A DNA stretch of 64,000 nucleotides from CBDEGU01 sp965238045 (GCA_965238045.1 CBDEGU010000007.1:372001-436000), one strand, 5' to 3'; positions 41,508 to 52,771 are shown, counted from the stretch's first letter. The notes: a model not told the origin generated them from the letters alone. Numbers and translations are program-made.

Positions 41508-44150
41508 TCACCGTTCATCTGACCAATTGAGAATCACATTGAGCTGGCGCGGCACGGAACCCGGATCGCGCCGGATCATCAAGAACCGTTTGCCGTCCGG
41601 CGAGACATCGTAGCCGCGGAGACCCCTGACGAAGAAGTTCGTCCGGTCAAATAGCCTGCGAGGAGCGCCGAAGGACCCGTCCGGCCGAATCGCCACGGCC
41701 ACGACAGCGTCCCCGGTTACGTAAAACAACTCCTTACCATCGCGCGACCATCTGGGCACGATTCCGCCTTCGGTAGAGACCGGGAATCTGTTCGCCCCAC
41801 TGGGATACGACTGCACGTAGATCTCGCCTCGCCCCGACTCGTCAGACCCATACGCAACCCAGCGCGGCCCGCCCTCCGGGCCCGGCGAGACCTGGGCACC
41901 CCCTTCGTTGAATGGGGTTACGCGAAAAGGCGAAGTCATTCCCTGTTGCGACAGGCTGCCCGGCGCCAGGGTCCAGAGGTCAATACCGGTTTGAGGGTTG
42001 ATCTCGATGTAGAGCACAGTCCCATCGGCCAAAACCGAGGTCGGGAACTGGTCGTAGGGCCGAGAGAGCAGGGCTTGGGCGGGCCGCGATCCGTCGGCGG
42101 GTTGGGAGTAGATGTCCCAGTCGCCTCCCCGATTTGAGGCGAAAACAATCCGCGTGCCGTCGCTGCTCCACAGCGGCGAGAAATTAGCGGTGTTCGCTGG
42201 TGTTAGACGACTGCGCGTCCCGCGTTGCAAATCATGAATCCAAAGCTCCAAACGGTCCCGGACGGCTGTCTTCGACCCGTCCGGCGAAAGCGTCACCTCC
42301 CGATACATATCCTGGTCCATACCTAACGATTCGATCTTTCCCTCCCGGTCGACCCACACCAACGACGACTTCGCCGGGTTGCCGGGCGCGTAGACCGCAG
42401 TGCCGGTGTTCGAGACAGCAAGCCAGCCCCGGTTCCCGTACTCCACCTCGTTGTAGACGTTGGCCAGGGCCAAGGTATCGACGCTGGTGAGTGCGGGATG
42501 CGCGGCGTCGAAAGGTGCAGCTCTGATGCCGGCGGCCTGGTCGATGAGCAGCAGGCGGCCCGCAGAACCGCCACTAGCGTCGAAGATCGCGGACCCTCCC
42601 GCCGTCGAAGGCAAGAACATCTCCCACTGGCCTGAATCCAGCGAGAGCACCGCGGCTCCCCAAGTTTGCCCCCATATCGTGAAGAGAACACTTCGTCCTC
42701 CGGGAAGCACCTGCGGGAAGGCGTGAGCGTACCCCGCTGCCGCGCCGTCTGGCTTGGTTAGAGCCTCGGGCGTTCCACCGCTTGCGGGAATCCGCTGGAG
42801 TCCTGAACCGAGCGAAGCAGTGTAAATGATCGTGTCGTCTTGGTTCCAAGTTCCACCGAAGGGAACGGCGGCTTCGGCCAGCCCGATGGGCGTACCCCCA
42901 GCAACCTCCGCTTTTTGAAGCTGCCCATGCGCGAAGAACGCCACCCAGTTCCCATCGGGCGAAAAGAATGGTTGCAGGGCGCCGCTCGAACCCGCTACCG
43001 CGCGAGCCTCAAAAGAATCCAGGTGGCGCAAATAGAGCCGCGGCTCGTCGGTCCCTCGTTGCGCCGCGTAAGCGATGATCTGGCCATCGCGGGAAATGGC
43101 CGGGCTACTGGTAATCTCTTGCCCCGGCGGAAGTGAGATGGAAAGGCGAGTGGTCGCGGGTCCCGGTTCACCGCCGAAAGCGATAAATGCCAGGGCGACC
43201 GCAACGATCGCGAGTGACGCCGCCACGGCAGGCCACAGCCACGTCCGAGCAAGGCTTACTGTCTGCCTCGTCGCCGTGGTCGTTGGGATACCCGGCACAG
43301 GATTCGTGGTCCGCGAGATCGTGGACTTGCCCGATTCGAGCTTCTTCCGCAAGCCGCGCAAGTCAACGAGCAGGTCTTCAGCGTGCTGATAGCGTTCGTC
43401 GCGGTCCTTCGCCATGGATTTGCCGATGATCCATTCCAACTCCATAGGCAAGCCCGCCCGCAGCGCCGTCAGCGGTTCCGGCTCTTCGTTGGTGATTCCG
43501 TAGAGAACCGCCTCTTGGCGCTCGCCAGCGAACGGCAACCGGCCGGCGATCATCTCGTATAGCACCACTCCCAGCGACCAGAAATCGGTGCGGCGGTCGG
43601 TCGGCCGGCGCAGAGCCTGCTCCGGCGACATGTAGGCCGGCGTGCCCAGCATGGTTGTAGTTTTGGTGAGCTTCGAGCGATCGGCGAGCTGCGCCAGGCC
43701 GAAGTCCATGATCTTGACCCGGCCTTCGGCGGCCAGCATCAGGTTGGCGGGTTTGATGTCGCGGTGAACGATCTCTTTCTGGTGCGCCGCTTTGAGACCC
43801 CGGGCCGTCTGAATGGCAATGTCCAGGGCTTCGTCGAGCTTGAGCGGACGCTCGGCGATCTTGTCCTTCAGCGTTTGGCCTTCGAGGCAGGCCATGGCGA
43901 TGAAGGTTTGTCCCGCGGCCTCGTCGATTTCGTAGATCGGGCAGATGTTGGGGTGATCGAGACGCGCCGCGGCCTTGGCTTCCCGGACGAAGCGGGCCTT
44001 GTGTTCGGGGTCTTCAATGGCGTGCGCGGCCAGGAATTTGAGCGCGACGGGGCGGTCGAGTTTGGTGTCAGTGGCCTTGTAGACCACACCCATGCCGCCT
44101 TCGCCGAGTTTCTCGGTGATCTTGTAGTGCGAAATAGTTTGACCAATCAT
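41508..44150 (-). CDS. Ser/Thr protein kinase with TolB-like beta-propeller
   Basis: An 880-residue membrane protein. The N-terminal Hanks-type kinase has GEGGMGVVYKA (P-loop), K38 (VALKF), HRDIKPAN (129-136), DFG (149-151) and GTPAYMSPEQ, so it should be active. A single transmembrane helix (about 305-328, VAASLAIVAVALAFIAFGG) separates it from an extracytoplasmic WD40/TolB-like propeller, with repeats such as FSPDGNWVAFFAHG and SPLWSSDGTRIVFASNRGG. This architecture is very common in Acidobacteria. It may sense an external ligand. A dead paralogue and a C-terminal remnant lie nearby (53040-53298, 44373-44482). Confidence 0.94.
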   Translation of the reverse strand: MIGQTISHYKITEKLGEGGMGVVYKATDTKLDRPVALKFLAAHAIEDPEHKARFVREAKAAARLDHPNICPIYEIDEAAGQTFIAMACLEGQTLKDKIAERPLKLDEALDIAIQTARGLKAAHQKEIVHRDIKPANLMLAAEGRVKIMDFGLAQLADRSKLTKTTTMLGTPAYMSPEQALRRPTDRRTDFWSLGVVLYEMIAGRLPFAGERQEAVLYGITNEEPEPLTALRAGLPMELEWIIGKSMAKDRDERYQHAEDLLVDLRGLRKKLESGKSTISRTTNPVPGIPTTTATRQTVSLARTWLWPAVAASLAIVAVALAFIAFGGEPGPATTRLSISLPPGQEITSSPAISRDGQIIAYAAQRGTDEPRLYLRHLDSFEARAVAGSSGALQPFFSPDGNWVAFFAHGQLQKAEVAGGTPIGLAEAAVPFGGTWNQDDTIIYTASLGSGLQRIPASGGTPEALTKPDGAAAGYAHAFPQVLPGGRSVLFTIWGQTWGAAVLSLDSGQWEMFLPSTAGGSAIFDASGGSAGRLLLIDQAAGIRAAPFDAAHPALTSVDTLALANVYNEVEYGNRGWLAVSNTGTAVYAPGNPAKSSLVWVDREGKIESLGMDQDMYREVTLSPDGSKTAVRDRLELWIHDLQRGTRSRLTPANTANFSPLWSSDGTRIVFASNRGGDWDIYSQPADGSRPAQALLSRPYDQFPTSVLADGTVLYIEINPQTGIDLWTLAPGSLSQQGMTSPFRVTPFNEGGAQVSPGPEGGPRWVAYGSDESGRGEIYVQSYPSGANRFPVSTEGGIVPRWSRDGKELFYVTGDAVVAVAIRPDGSFGAPRRLFDRTNFFVRGLRGYDVSPDGKRFLMIRRDPGSVPRQLNVILNWSDER

Positions 44151-44482
44151 AGCCCCGACCGAGCCTGAGGGAATTGTACCGCGGCAGGATAGCTGGCGCG
44201 AACAACGCTGCGGTTGAGCTAACCGATCGTAGCACCGCCGCTATCTTGATTCCAGTGGTGCTCTTCTGCTTCGGCGAGCTTGTTTAGGTCCCCAGGCGAC
44301 TGTTAGAGAGCGCGAAGGCGATTTCGCAACAGGTATCCGCAGACGGGCGCTATGTAGTTCGTTTCGGGGGACTTAGTCCTGCTCGCGGTCGCGGAACTCT
44401 TCGAGCTAGTTCTCGACCATCCGCATCACCGGCTCTCCCATTGTCTCGGTCAGCACGAAACGCTGGCCAGCCGCCGCAATCC
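44151..44482. other. Kinase upstream region with a kinase-TolB remnant
   Basis: 332 bases. The first 130 are alignable by eye to the region upstream of the dead kinase at 53299-53420 (shared AACGCT...AGCTAA.CGATC.TA.CAC..GCTAT..TGAT), so the two kinase genes and their promoters share ancestry. The rest carries the remnant at 44373-44482. Confidence 0.55.
44373..44482 (-). pseudogene. C-terminal remnant of a kinase/TolB protein
   Basis: Minus-strand reading gives GQRFVLTETMGEPVMRMVEN, then a TAG, then LEEFRDREQD and a stop. Acidobacterial TolB-type proteins commonly end with a GQRFL...VVxNWFEEFRDR-like stretch; here the Trp codon reads TAG. No upstream part of such a gene is present, because the PQQ dehydrogenase gene begins immediately before it. 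This is most likely debris of a deleted paralogue. Confidence 0.5.
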
Positions 44483-46615
44483 TTAGAGGGAGTCCCGAGA
44501 CATAAGGAAGGCATAAACCTGCCAGATCTCCTCACGCGAGAGTAGCTGACCAAACGAGGGCATATTGGTGCCTTTGAGTCCATTCCCCACGGCCTCCAGG
44601 AACTGGTCGGGATTGAGTTCGGTCCTGAATACATTCGGACCGCTGCCGCCACGGGCCTTATGACAGCCCACGCAGCGGCCACGGTAGACCCGCTCTCCCT
44701 GGGCCATTGCCGCTGCCCGACCGAGAAAGCGGTTACTGAGTTTCTCTTCGGCCGCCTCTGCTGCGGGCACCGCCGGCACCGCCTCACGGCCTTCGGTCGG
44801 CGGGAAACCGTATCCGGGCAAAACTCTGCCGCCAAGCGTATGACCTGGCTGCCCGACCTTCGGTAGACCGCCCTCGAGGAGAGTCAGGTTCGACCCGGGC
44901 GGCATGCGCGCCGGGCTGCCACCGTCAAGTGCGAACACCCAGATGTTCCCCGCCTTTGGCTCTGTATAGTAGAACGTCATATCGCCGCCGATGCCTCCCG
45001 AGGGCACCGCCACGTACTGTGTGCCATCGAGTTCGTAGGTGATGGGACTGCCGATAATGCCCGAGCCGGTCTGGAATTGCCAGAGCACCGTGCCGGTGTG
45101 GGCGTCGAGCGCCATGAAATACCCGCGCATGTCGCCGGTAAGGACCAGCCCCGTCGAGGTAGCCAAGGCACCAGCCCAGAATGGCGCTGGGCTAACTTTT
45201 CGCCACAGCACCTTGCGGTTGACCACGTCGAAGCCCACGAAGTTCCCGGGATTCTCATTGGTCAGGTACTGCTGATAATCAGCACCGAGATACCACTCGC
45301 CTTTGGTGGGGGGCTCGAACTTGTCCTCAGCCCAGAACTTGTATCCCATGGCCCACTGATTGGACATGAAGTAGATGTAGCCGAGATCGGGATTGTAAGC
45401 CAGTGGCTGCCAGTCGATCGCCCCTTCGAGGCTGGGAATGATCGGACCGACCTCCGGGCCGCCGGATTGGGCCACCATGTCCGGGTTCACCTTCGGCCGG
45501 CCGGTCTGCGGATCGAGACCAAGGGTCCAATTGATCCCAGGGACGATGGGCTCGGCGTAAATAAACTCACCATTCGTACGGTCCAGCGCATAGAAGAAGC
45601 CGTTCTTGTCGTGGTGGAAAAGGGCCTTGACGAGCCCCCTGTCGCCAAGGGTGACGTCCGCCAGCACCGGCGTGCTTACGGCGTCGTAATCCCAACAGTC
45701 CCACGGGGTGTACTGATAGCCCCACTTGATCTCGCCGTTGTCGGCATCGATGGCAATCGTCCCGGCAGTCCACTTGTTATCGCCCTTACGTACCTGGCAG
45801 TTCCAGGGCGCGGCGTTGCCGGTGTTCCAGTAGATCAAGTTCAACTCCGGATCGTAGACACCGGTGGTCCACGTCGAGCCGCCGCCGTTCTTCCAGGTGT
45901 CACCGGGCCAGCTATCGTTGCCGGGCTCGCCGGGACCGGGGATAGTGTACGCGGTCCAGCGCAACTCACCGGTCTTGGCCTCAAAGGCCTTGACGAATCC
46001 ACGGATGCCGTACTCACCGCCAGCCACGCCGGTGAGCACTATGTCCTTGACCACCAGCGGTGCTCCGGTGATGCTATAGCCCTGCTCCCAGTCGATGACC
46101 TCAACCTCCCAGACGACCTTCCCGGTGTCCTTGTTCAGCGCCACCAAGCGTGCGTCCATCGTGCCGACGTACACGAGCCCGCCGAAGAGCGCCACGCCGC
46201 GGTTGATCGACCCGCAACAATACACACGCTTCACGTCATCGGACATCTTCGGGTCGTAGCTCCACTTCTTGGCACCGGTTCGGGCGTCGAGCGCAAACAC
46301 CCTCGATTCGTCGGCAGAGACGTAGAGCACGCCCTCGTGAATCAGCGGCGTGGCTTCCAACCCGCGATTCTCGCCGCCAGTCGCGAACACCCACACCGGG
46401 CGAAGCCGGTTCACATTGGCCGGCGTGATCTGGCTAAGTCTGCTAAAGCGGTGGCCGTAATAATCACGGCTGTACATGAGCCACGCCGAGTTGTCGTTGG
46501 CCGCGTTCTCGAGGTCTGCGCTGGTGACCGGTTGTGCCTCGGCCACTGACCACAACAGCGCTGCTACGGCGACCAGGGTCGTTCCAAGCGCCCCAAGAGG
46601 ACGTGAAGACGACAT
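44483..46615 (-). CDS. PQQ-dependent alcohol dehydrogenase with C-terminal cytochrome c
   Basis: A 710-residue quinohemoprotein. A signal peptide (LVAVAALLWSVAEA) precedes the eight-blade propeller. KRVYCCGSINRG gives the adjacent-cysteine disulfide of quinoprotein alcohol dehydrogenases, and WDYDAVS holds the catalytic Asp plus an extra Asp two residues later. The C-terminal domain has the haem site CVGCH and a methionine ligand in NMPSFG. Electrons thus pass from PQQH2 to the attached haem c. The extra Asp resembles the lanthanide-binding residue of XoxF-type enzymes. GGGAG precedes the ATG at 46615; the 55-codon upstream frame is not used. Confidence 0.9.
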   Translation of the reverse strand: MSSSRPLGALGTTLVAVAALLWSVAEAQPVTSADLENAANDNSAWLMYSRDYYGHRFSRLSQITPANVNRLRPVWVFATGGENRGLEATPLIHEGVLYVSADESRVFALDARTGAKKWSYDPKMSDDVKRVYCCGSINRGVALFGGLVYVGTMDARLVALNKDTGKVVWEVEVIDWEQGYSITGAPLVVKDIVLTGVAGGEYGIRGFVKAFEAKTGELRWTAYTIPGPGEPGNDSWPGDTWKNGGGSTWTTGVYDPELNLIYWNTGNAAPWNCQVRKGDNKWTAGTIAIDADNGEIKWGYQYTPWDCWDYDAVSTPVLADVTLGDRGLVKALFHHDKNGFFYALDRTNGEFIYAEPIVPGINWTLGLDPQTGRPKVNPDMVAQSGGPEVGPIIPSLEGAIDWQPLAYNPDLGYIYFMSNQWAMGYKFWAEDKFEPPTKGEWYLGADYQQYLTNENPGNFVGFDVVNRKVLWRKVSPAPFWAGALATSTGLVLTGDMRGYFMALDAHTGTVLWQFQTGSGIIGSPITYELDGTQYVAVPSGGIGGDMTFYYTEPKAGNIWVFALDGGSPARMPPGSNLTLLEGGLPKVGQPGHTLGGRVLPGYGFPPTEGREAVPAVPAAEAAEEKLSNRFLGRAAAMAQGERVYRGRCVGCHKARGGSGPNVFRTELNPDQFLEAVGNGLKGTNMPSFGQLLSREEIWQVYAFLMSRDSL

Positions 46616-47326
46616 TTGTATTTCTCCCAAATAACCGCCAGATACGCCCGGACGGCCTCTTCCCACTTGCCTTTGCTCGGCAACAAACGCTCGCTCGTCG
46701 GGATGATCGCGCATGGCGCCCGCCTTGTAAACCTTCGCTGTGCTGCCGGCCATGGTTCGTGTCCCTGCCTCACAGATCACAACTCTTCGCTTCCTCCATT
46801 CTTTGGACGATTTTGTAGAGATGGCGTGGCCCTTCTATGGACCGCCTTGAGGCTGCTGAGATTGTACCGCAGCCACTGTTGGGCAGGATAAGGAACGGGA
46901 AACGGGTTTCCTGGCCGGCGGCAAAGAGCTAGCTGGATTTAGCGACATCGGGCTTCGCACTCGCTATCCGCCAAGATTCTCGCTAGCCGCCTGATGGGAC
47001 ACGATTTGGGCCCGTTCGACGACGGGTTGCGAAGGCTCTCATGCCTGATTGCTCAATGGGAAATTGTTTCTCGACATCTATCCGACGCTGACGCCGTTTT
47101 CGTCGAACATTCTAGCTGCACGGAGCGCAGATTCCCACCGCAGCGCCCCAATGGAACGTCTCTCGCAGGGACCATAACTCTCAACAAAAGACTAGATTCG
47201 AGTTCTTGGACACTACGGGATCCCTCGACGCTGATTGATATTCCGATCGAGCGAACAATGGTCGGCGGGCGATGGGTGTTTGAGTCGTAGAGAGCTGGCG
47301 GCCCCGCCCAACGCCTTGGGCTGGTT
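46616..47326. other. Intergenic region with weak gene debris
   Basis: 711 bases between the PQQ dehydrogenase start and the Fic gene end. The first part would be the promoter region of the dehydrogenase. The later part has a 98-residue frame with an amidohydrolase-like tail (next entry). Nothing else recognised. Confidence 0.35.
46994..47290 (+). pseudogene. Possible amidohydrolase C-terminal remnant
   Basis: The last part of this frame reads DPSTLIDIPIERTMVGGRWVFES and stops. Amidohydrolase-superfamily proteins very often end with an ...IRVxxTxVGGxxVYE strand, which matches in order and spacing. The upstream part of the frame shows no amidohydrolase motif and has no Shine-Dalgarno. I read it as a leftover C-terminus rather than a working gene; it could also be chance. 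Confidence 0.25.
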
Positions 47327-48514
47327 TCAGCCGGCGGAGAGTTTTTCCGTGCCGGCCTTGACGGGCAGGAAGGCCTCAATGATCTGCTTGTTGGCGGAGT
47401 AGCCTTCGCTCCCGCGGACGATCAATTCCATCTCGAGCAGTTCGTTGACGTCTCGCTGAAGCGTCATTCGGGTCTTTGCGTGATACGCCAGCATGCAATT
47501 CCGGCTCAAGTCAGCAAGCTTGGAGAACTTGACCGGCTCGCTTGCGCTGGAAAGGGCCAGTACGAGGTCGCGCCTGCGCCGGTGTGTAACAGTTTTGCGG
47601 TCCTGGAATTGTTCGTGGACGTAATCCCTCCAGGTGATTTCGTGCTGGGCCTTCCTGATTTCCTTGAGTTGCATTCTTAGGCCATCGAGGAGACCTTCGA
47701 CCGCGTAGCGGATGAAGCGCACGATATTGCCGCCCGATTCACTCGCGTAGGCAAGCTGCCGGTAGTACTCGCTACGTGTCTGGTTGTAGTGATTGCTCAG
47801 CAGGTGCGCCACCGAAGTCGGGACGCCGCATGAGAAGAGAATCTGAAACTCCACCAGCCTGGCTGTGCGTCCGTTGCCATCGCCGAAGGGGTGAATCCAG
47901 GCCAGATAAAGGTGAGCGACAATAGCGCGAATGATCGCAAAACTTACTGTTAGCGTCGCGGGGCCTTGGAAATCTTCGCCCTCCAGCCAGGTTCCCAGAC
48001 GATCCAAAAGCTGGCGGCAATCTTCGGCCGGAGCGCCACGATATCTGAAGACGCCGACAGAGTGAGAGCGGATGCGCCCTGGCAACACCTCGGGAGCGAA
48101 TCGCAATTTGTCAAGGACGATGGCGTTCAGCAGTTCGCAGTTTTCCGCATTGATCGCAAAGGGTGAGCCGTCCATGACACGGTCGTAGATCAGCTTGCAG
48201 CCGCGAACGATGTTGTCGATTTCCTGGGCCAAGTACTCACGAGAAGGAGGCAGCGAGAGCTGCCCGCCCAAGTGGTCAAGAACCTCTTGCTCTGAAAGCG
48301 TGTTGCCTTCGATTGCCGTGGTGCCGAGCACGCCTTTGGCCAAGTAGAGGCGGTGCAGTTCTTGCGCCACCTTGGGCGGCAGGGGAACCCCGGAGATGTG
48401 TTCGCACTTGGATTGACATTCCCCCAGCATCGCCCACAGCTCGGGAAGGGGCTCTCGCAGACCCTGCAGCGAGAAGGTGATCCATGGATGTGTTCGCTGA
48501 TATATTGCACCCAT
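47327..48514 (-). CDS. Fic-domain protein with N-terminal inhibitory helix
   Basis: A 395-residue Fic protein. The active motif HPFGDGNGRTAR (208-219) is complete, so it should transfer AMP or another nucleotide moiety to a target hydroxyl. TTAIEGN (65-71) fits the class II inhibitory motif (S/T)xxxE(G/N), which keeps the enzyme autoinhibited. The C-terminal 100 residues look like a winged helix (LADLSRNCMLAYHAKTRMTLQRDVNELLEMELI), as in the Fic/DUF4172-like and Fic-wHTH groups. The ATG lies in a very AT-rich stretch. The gene stands alone and may have come in by transfer. Confidence 0.92.
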   Translation of the reverse strand: MGAIYQRTHPWITFSLQGLREPLPELWAMLGECQSKCEHISGVPLPPKVAQELHRLYLAKGVLGTTAIEGNTLSEQEVLDHLGGQLSLPPSREYLAQEIDNIVRGCKLIYDRVMDGSPFAINAENCELLNAIVLDKLRFAPEVLPGRIRSHSVGVFRYRGAPAEDCRQLLDRLGTWLEGEDFQGPATLTVSFAIIRAIVAHLYLAWIHPFGDGNGRTARLVEFQILFSCGVPTSVAHLLSNHYNQTRSEYYRQLAYASESGGNIVRFIRYAVEGLLDGLRMQLKEIRKAQHEITWRDYVHEQFQDRKTVTHRRRRDLVLALSSASEPVKFSKLADLSRNCMLAYHAKTRMTLQRDVNELLEMELIVRGSEGYSANKQIIEAFLPVKAGTEKLSAG

Positions 48515-48600
48515 ATGTATATTCTAACACATTGTTTATACTTAAGTTATTATGGTTATGATGATCTTTTTGTTATAGAACTATGTGAGTCCCAAGATCA
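48515..48600 (-). promoter_or_regulatory. AT-rich upstream region of the Fic gene
   Basis: About 75 percent A+T over some 80 bases, in a window that is otherwise GC-rich. On the minus strand it contains TAGAAT 12-17 bases before the ATG and an imperfect dyad GTATA...TATAC around it. This fits a promoter with a self-regulating operator, common for Fic-type genes, but no experiment supports it. Confidence 0.4.
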
Positions 48601-48759
48601 GTCATCCGGGCAGTGGAAACCAGCACCCAGAAGATGATCCGCCCGCTGTGCCAGGCCGCCTCCACGCGGAGACGGGCCATCGGCACAAGGCCGGCCAGCT
48701 ACCCGTGCGCTGCTACCCGTGTCCTGGTGCCGGGGTGTCGTATCGCATAGACTCCTAGT

Positions 48760-50463
<1,704 letters not shown>

Positions 50464-50497
50464 CCGGACTGCCGCCAGGCGCTGCTACCCGGTGCTG

Positions 50498-52492
50498 CTA
50501 CCGGAGAGCGAAGGCGACGATTTTGCCCGAGAAGGTCTCGTTGTACTTGTTGCCTCCGCCGGCGGCGATGACGACGTACTGCTTGCCGGTTTTCTGGCCC
50601 CGGTAGGTCATCGGAATGGCGTGGCCGCTGGCGGGCAGGCGCGTTTCCCATAACTGGGCGCCGGTGTCTTTGTCAAAGGCCCGGAAGCGGCTGTCGTTGG
50701 TCGCGGCGATGAATACCAGCCCGCCGGCGGTGACGATCGATCCGCCCAGGTTCGGCGCGCCGGTCTTGGGAATGCCGCGCTTGGTGAGTGCGTCGATTTC
50801 GCCCAGAACAACGCGCCAGCGAAACTCCCCGCTGTTGAGATCGATGGCCGTCAAGTGAGCCCAGGGCGGCTGCTGGCAAGGGTATTGGTTTGCATCCCAA
50901 AAGCGGCCATACTTGACGCCCCGGCTGCGGAAGGGGACCTTGGAATCTTCGGGACGGGCCACCAATTGCTTGGGAGCGCCCACGTCCATCGAGTTGACGA
51001 AGAGCACCTGCTCGTTGGGATCAAACGAAGCTCCGCCCCAATTCGGCCCGCCGTTGGTACCTGGAAACATGATCGTAAGTTTCTGCCCGATGGCGCGAAA
51101 CAGCGGCCCGTCGGCATAGGCGACATCGATCATCTCCATGCACTGGGCGCGGGATTCCGGCGTGACGCGAGTGATTTCGTCCAGCGTCATCGACTGACGC
51201 GCGAAGGGAGGCGGCTGGACGGGGAAGGGCTGCGTCGGCCAGGATTCCTCTCCCGGCACCTCGCTGATCTCGACCGGCCGTTCCTCGACCGGAAATAGCG
51301 GGCGACCGGTGACGCGATCGAGCACGAAGACGAATCCTGTCTTGGTGATCTGGGCGACGGCGGGAATCTGTTTGCCCTCGCGAGTGACGGTGACCAGGTT
51401 GGGGTAGACGGGCAGATCCCAATCCCAAAGATCGTGGTGGATCGTCTGGAAGTGCCACTGGCGCTTGCCGCTGCGGCAGTCAATGGCGACCACCGCGTCG
51501 CTGAAGAGATTTGCCCCCTTGCGGTCGCCGCCGTAGAAATCGGTGCCGGGGGAAGTCAGGGGGACGAAAACCCAGCCTAGCTCCGGATCGACGCTCATCG
51601 TCGACCAGGCATTCACGCCCGAGCGGTCGCGCCAGGAGTCGCCTTGCCACGTGTTGTGGCCGAATTCGCCGGGGCGCGGAACGGTGTGAAAGCGCCAGGC
51701 CAGTTTTCCGGTGCGGGCGTCGAAAGCGCGAATGTCGCCGGAGGGGCCTTGAGGTTCGCCGTCGCTGACCCAGCCGCCGACGACCACGACATCGCCGCAG
51801 GGAGCGACGGGCGAGGTGACACCGTAGCGCAGATGAGGATACTTGTCGAGGTTCATGCCCGCGGTGAGATCGACAACGCCCCGCTGGCCAAACACCGGGT
51901 CTAGCTCGCGGGTTGCGGTGTCGATGCTGTAGAGACGGCCGAGCTGATCGGCGAGATAGATGCGCTTGCGTCCGTCGTCGTCGCGATAGGCGAGACCGCG
52001 ATTGTGGTAGAGATTCACGCGCTGGGTGCGGTCGAACTTGGGGTCGAATTCCCAGAGCAGCTTGCCTGTTTCTGGATCAAGCGCCAGGACGCGATGGAAC
52101 ACCGTGACGACGTAGAGCACGCCGTCAATAAACAGAGGCGTGGTCTCGAACGCGGAGCGGGTGGGCAGCTTGGTGCCGTCGCTCCAGTCCCCGGTGTCGT
52201 GAACCCAGGCGACCTGTAAGTTGTTGACGTTGTCTTTGTTGATCTGATCGAGCTGTGAGTAGCGCATGCCGCCCGGGTCGTTGCCGTAGGAGCGCCAGTC
52301 TTGGGCTTGGGCGGGAGCGGGGGGGAAGAGGAGAAGACAGGTGAGGAAGAAGAGAAGCGATCCGGCCGGCTGAGTGGGTGGCGAGAAAACGGCGGGCTCG
52401 GCGGTGGACTGAGAACCGCGGGACTGGGAAACCGGGGGCTGAGAACCCGAGGACTGGGAAGCAGCGCGCGGAGATGCTGTGAAACAAGCCAT
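50498..52492 (-). CDS. PQQ-dependent dehydrogenase, glucose dehydrogenase-like (copy 2)
   Basis: A 664-residue protein related to copy 1 at 9362-11332. After a low-complexity N-terminus (SSGSQPPVSQSRGSQST), a hydrophobic helix (SLLFFLTCLLLFPPAPAQA) leads into the propeller: WRSYGNDPGGMRYSQLDQI, VLALDPETGKLLWEF, and TIHHDLWDWDLPVYPNL with the HHDLWDxD catalytic segment. No CxxCH. The gene converges with the IlvD/EDD dehydratase gene, whose stop is 34 bases away. A Ser/Gln-rich leader before the signal helix is unusual. The upstream 107 codons of the frame are not used. Confidence 0.88.
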   Translation of the reverse strand: MACFTASPRAASQSSGSQPPVSQSRGSQSTAEPAVFSPPTQPAGSLLFFLTCLLLFPPAPAQAQDWRSYGNDPGGMRYSQLDQINKDNVNNLQVAWVHDTGDWSDGTKLPTRSAFETTPLFIDGVLYVVTVFHRVLALDPETGKLLWEFDPKFDRTQRVNLYHNRGLAYRDDDGRKRIYLADQLGRLYSIDTATRELDPVFGQRGVVDLTAGMNLDKYPHLRYGVTSPVAPCGDVVVVGGWVSDGEPQGPSGDIRAFDARTGKLAWRFHTVPRPGEFGHNTWQGDSWRDRSGVNAWSTMSVDPELGWVFVPLTSPGTDFYGGDRKGANLFSDAVVAIDCRSGKRQWHFQTIHHDLWDWDLPVYPNLVTVTREGKQIPAVAQITKTGFVFVLDRVTGRPLFPVEERPVEISEVPGEESWPTQPFPVQPPPFARQSMTLDEITRVTPESRAQCMEMIDVAYADGPLFRAIGQKLTIMFPGTNGGPNWGGASFDPNEQVLFVNSMDVGAPKQLVARPEDSKVPFRSRGVKYGRFWDANQYPCQQPPWAHLTAIDLNSGEFRWRVVLGEIDALTKRGIPKTGAPNLGGSIVTAGGLVFIAATNDSRFRAFDKDTGAQLWETRLPASGHAIPMTYRGQKTGKQYVVIAAGGGNKYNETFSGKIVAFALR

Positions 52493-52602
52493 GCGCCCGT
52501 GATAGCAACGCGCTGGGACGGGTGTCAAGCTCCAGGTCCGTCCGGAAAGACGGGGTGCCTGAGCAGTCGCCGCTGCCGGAGTCGCGGCAATGGTTGTCAT
52601 CT

Positions 52603-52771
52603 TCTCACGTTGCGCCAGCACGGTACGGATGCCATCTTGGTTTCGCCCCAGCAAGCGAGCCTGCGACAACCCGCATTCTCGGTAGCGGAACACGGTGGAA
52701 ACGTTTGACTTGTGTTCGTCGAGCAGCCAGGCGGATTGCTCCCGAGTGAGCCACGCTCCGCGAGTGGGGAT
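52603..52771 (-). pseudogene. Possible RhuM-like HTH remnant
   Basis: Reading the minus strand gives GAWLTREQSAWLLDEHKSNVS then TVFRYRECGLSQARLLGR. The WLTxxQxAxL...NVS pattern matches the N-terminal helix-turn-helix of the RhuM/virulence-RhuM family, but the following part does not hold up. It runs in frame into the PQQ gene's upstream extension. Debris or chance. Confidence 0.25.

Noticed and set aside
45077..46549. 490-codon plus-strand frame opposite the quinohemoprotein dehydrogenase
   Set aside because: Antisense shadow; composition dominated by complementary Gly/Val/His patterns and no family match.
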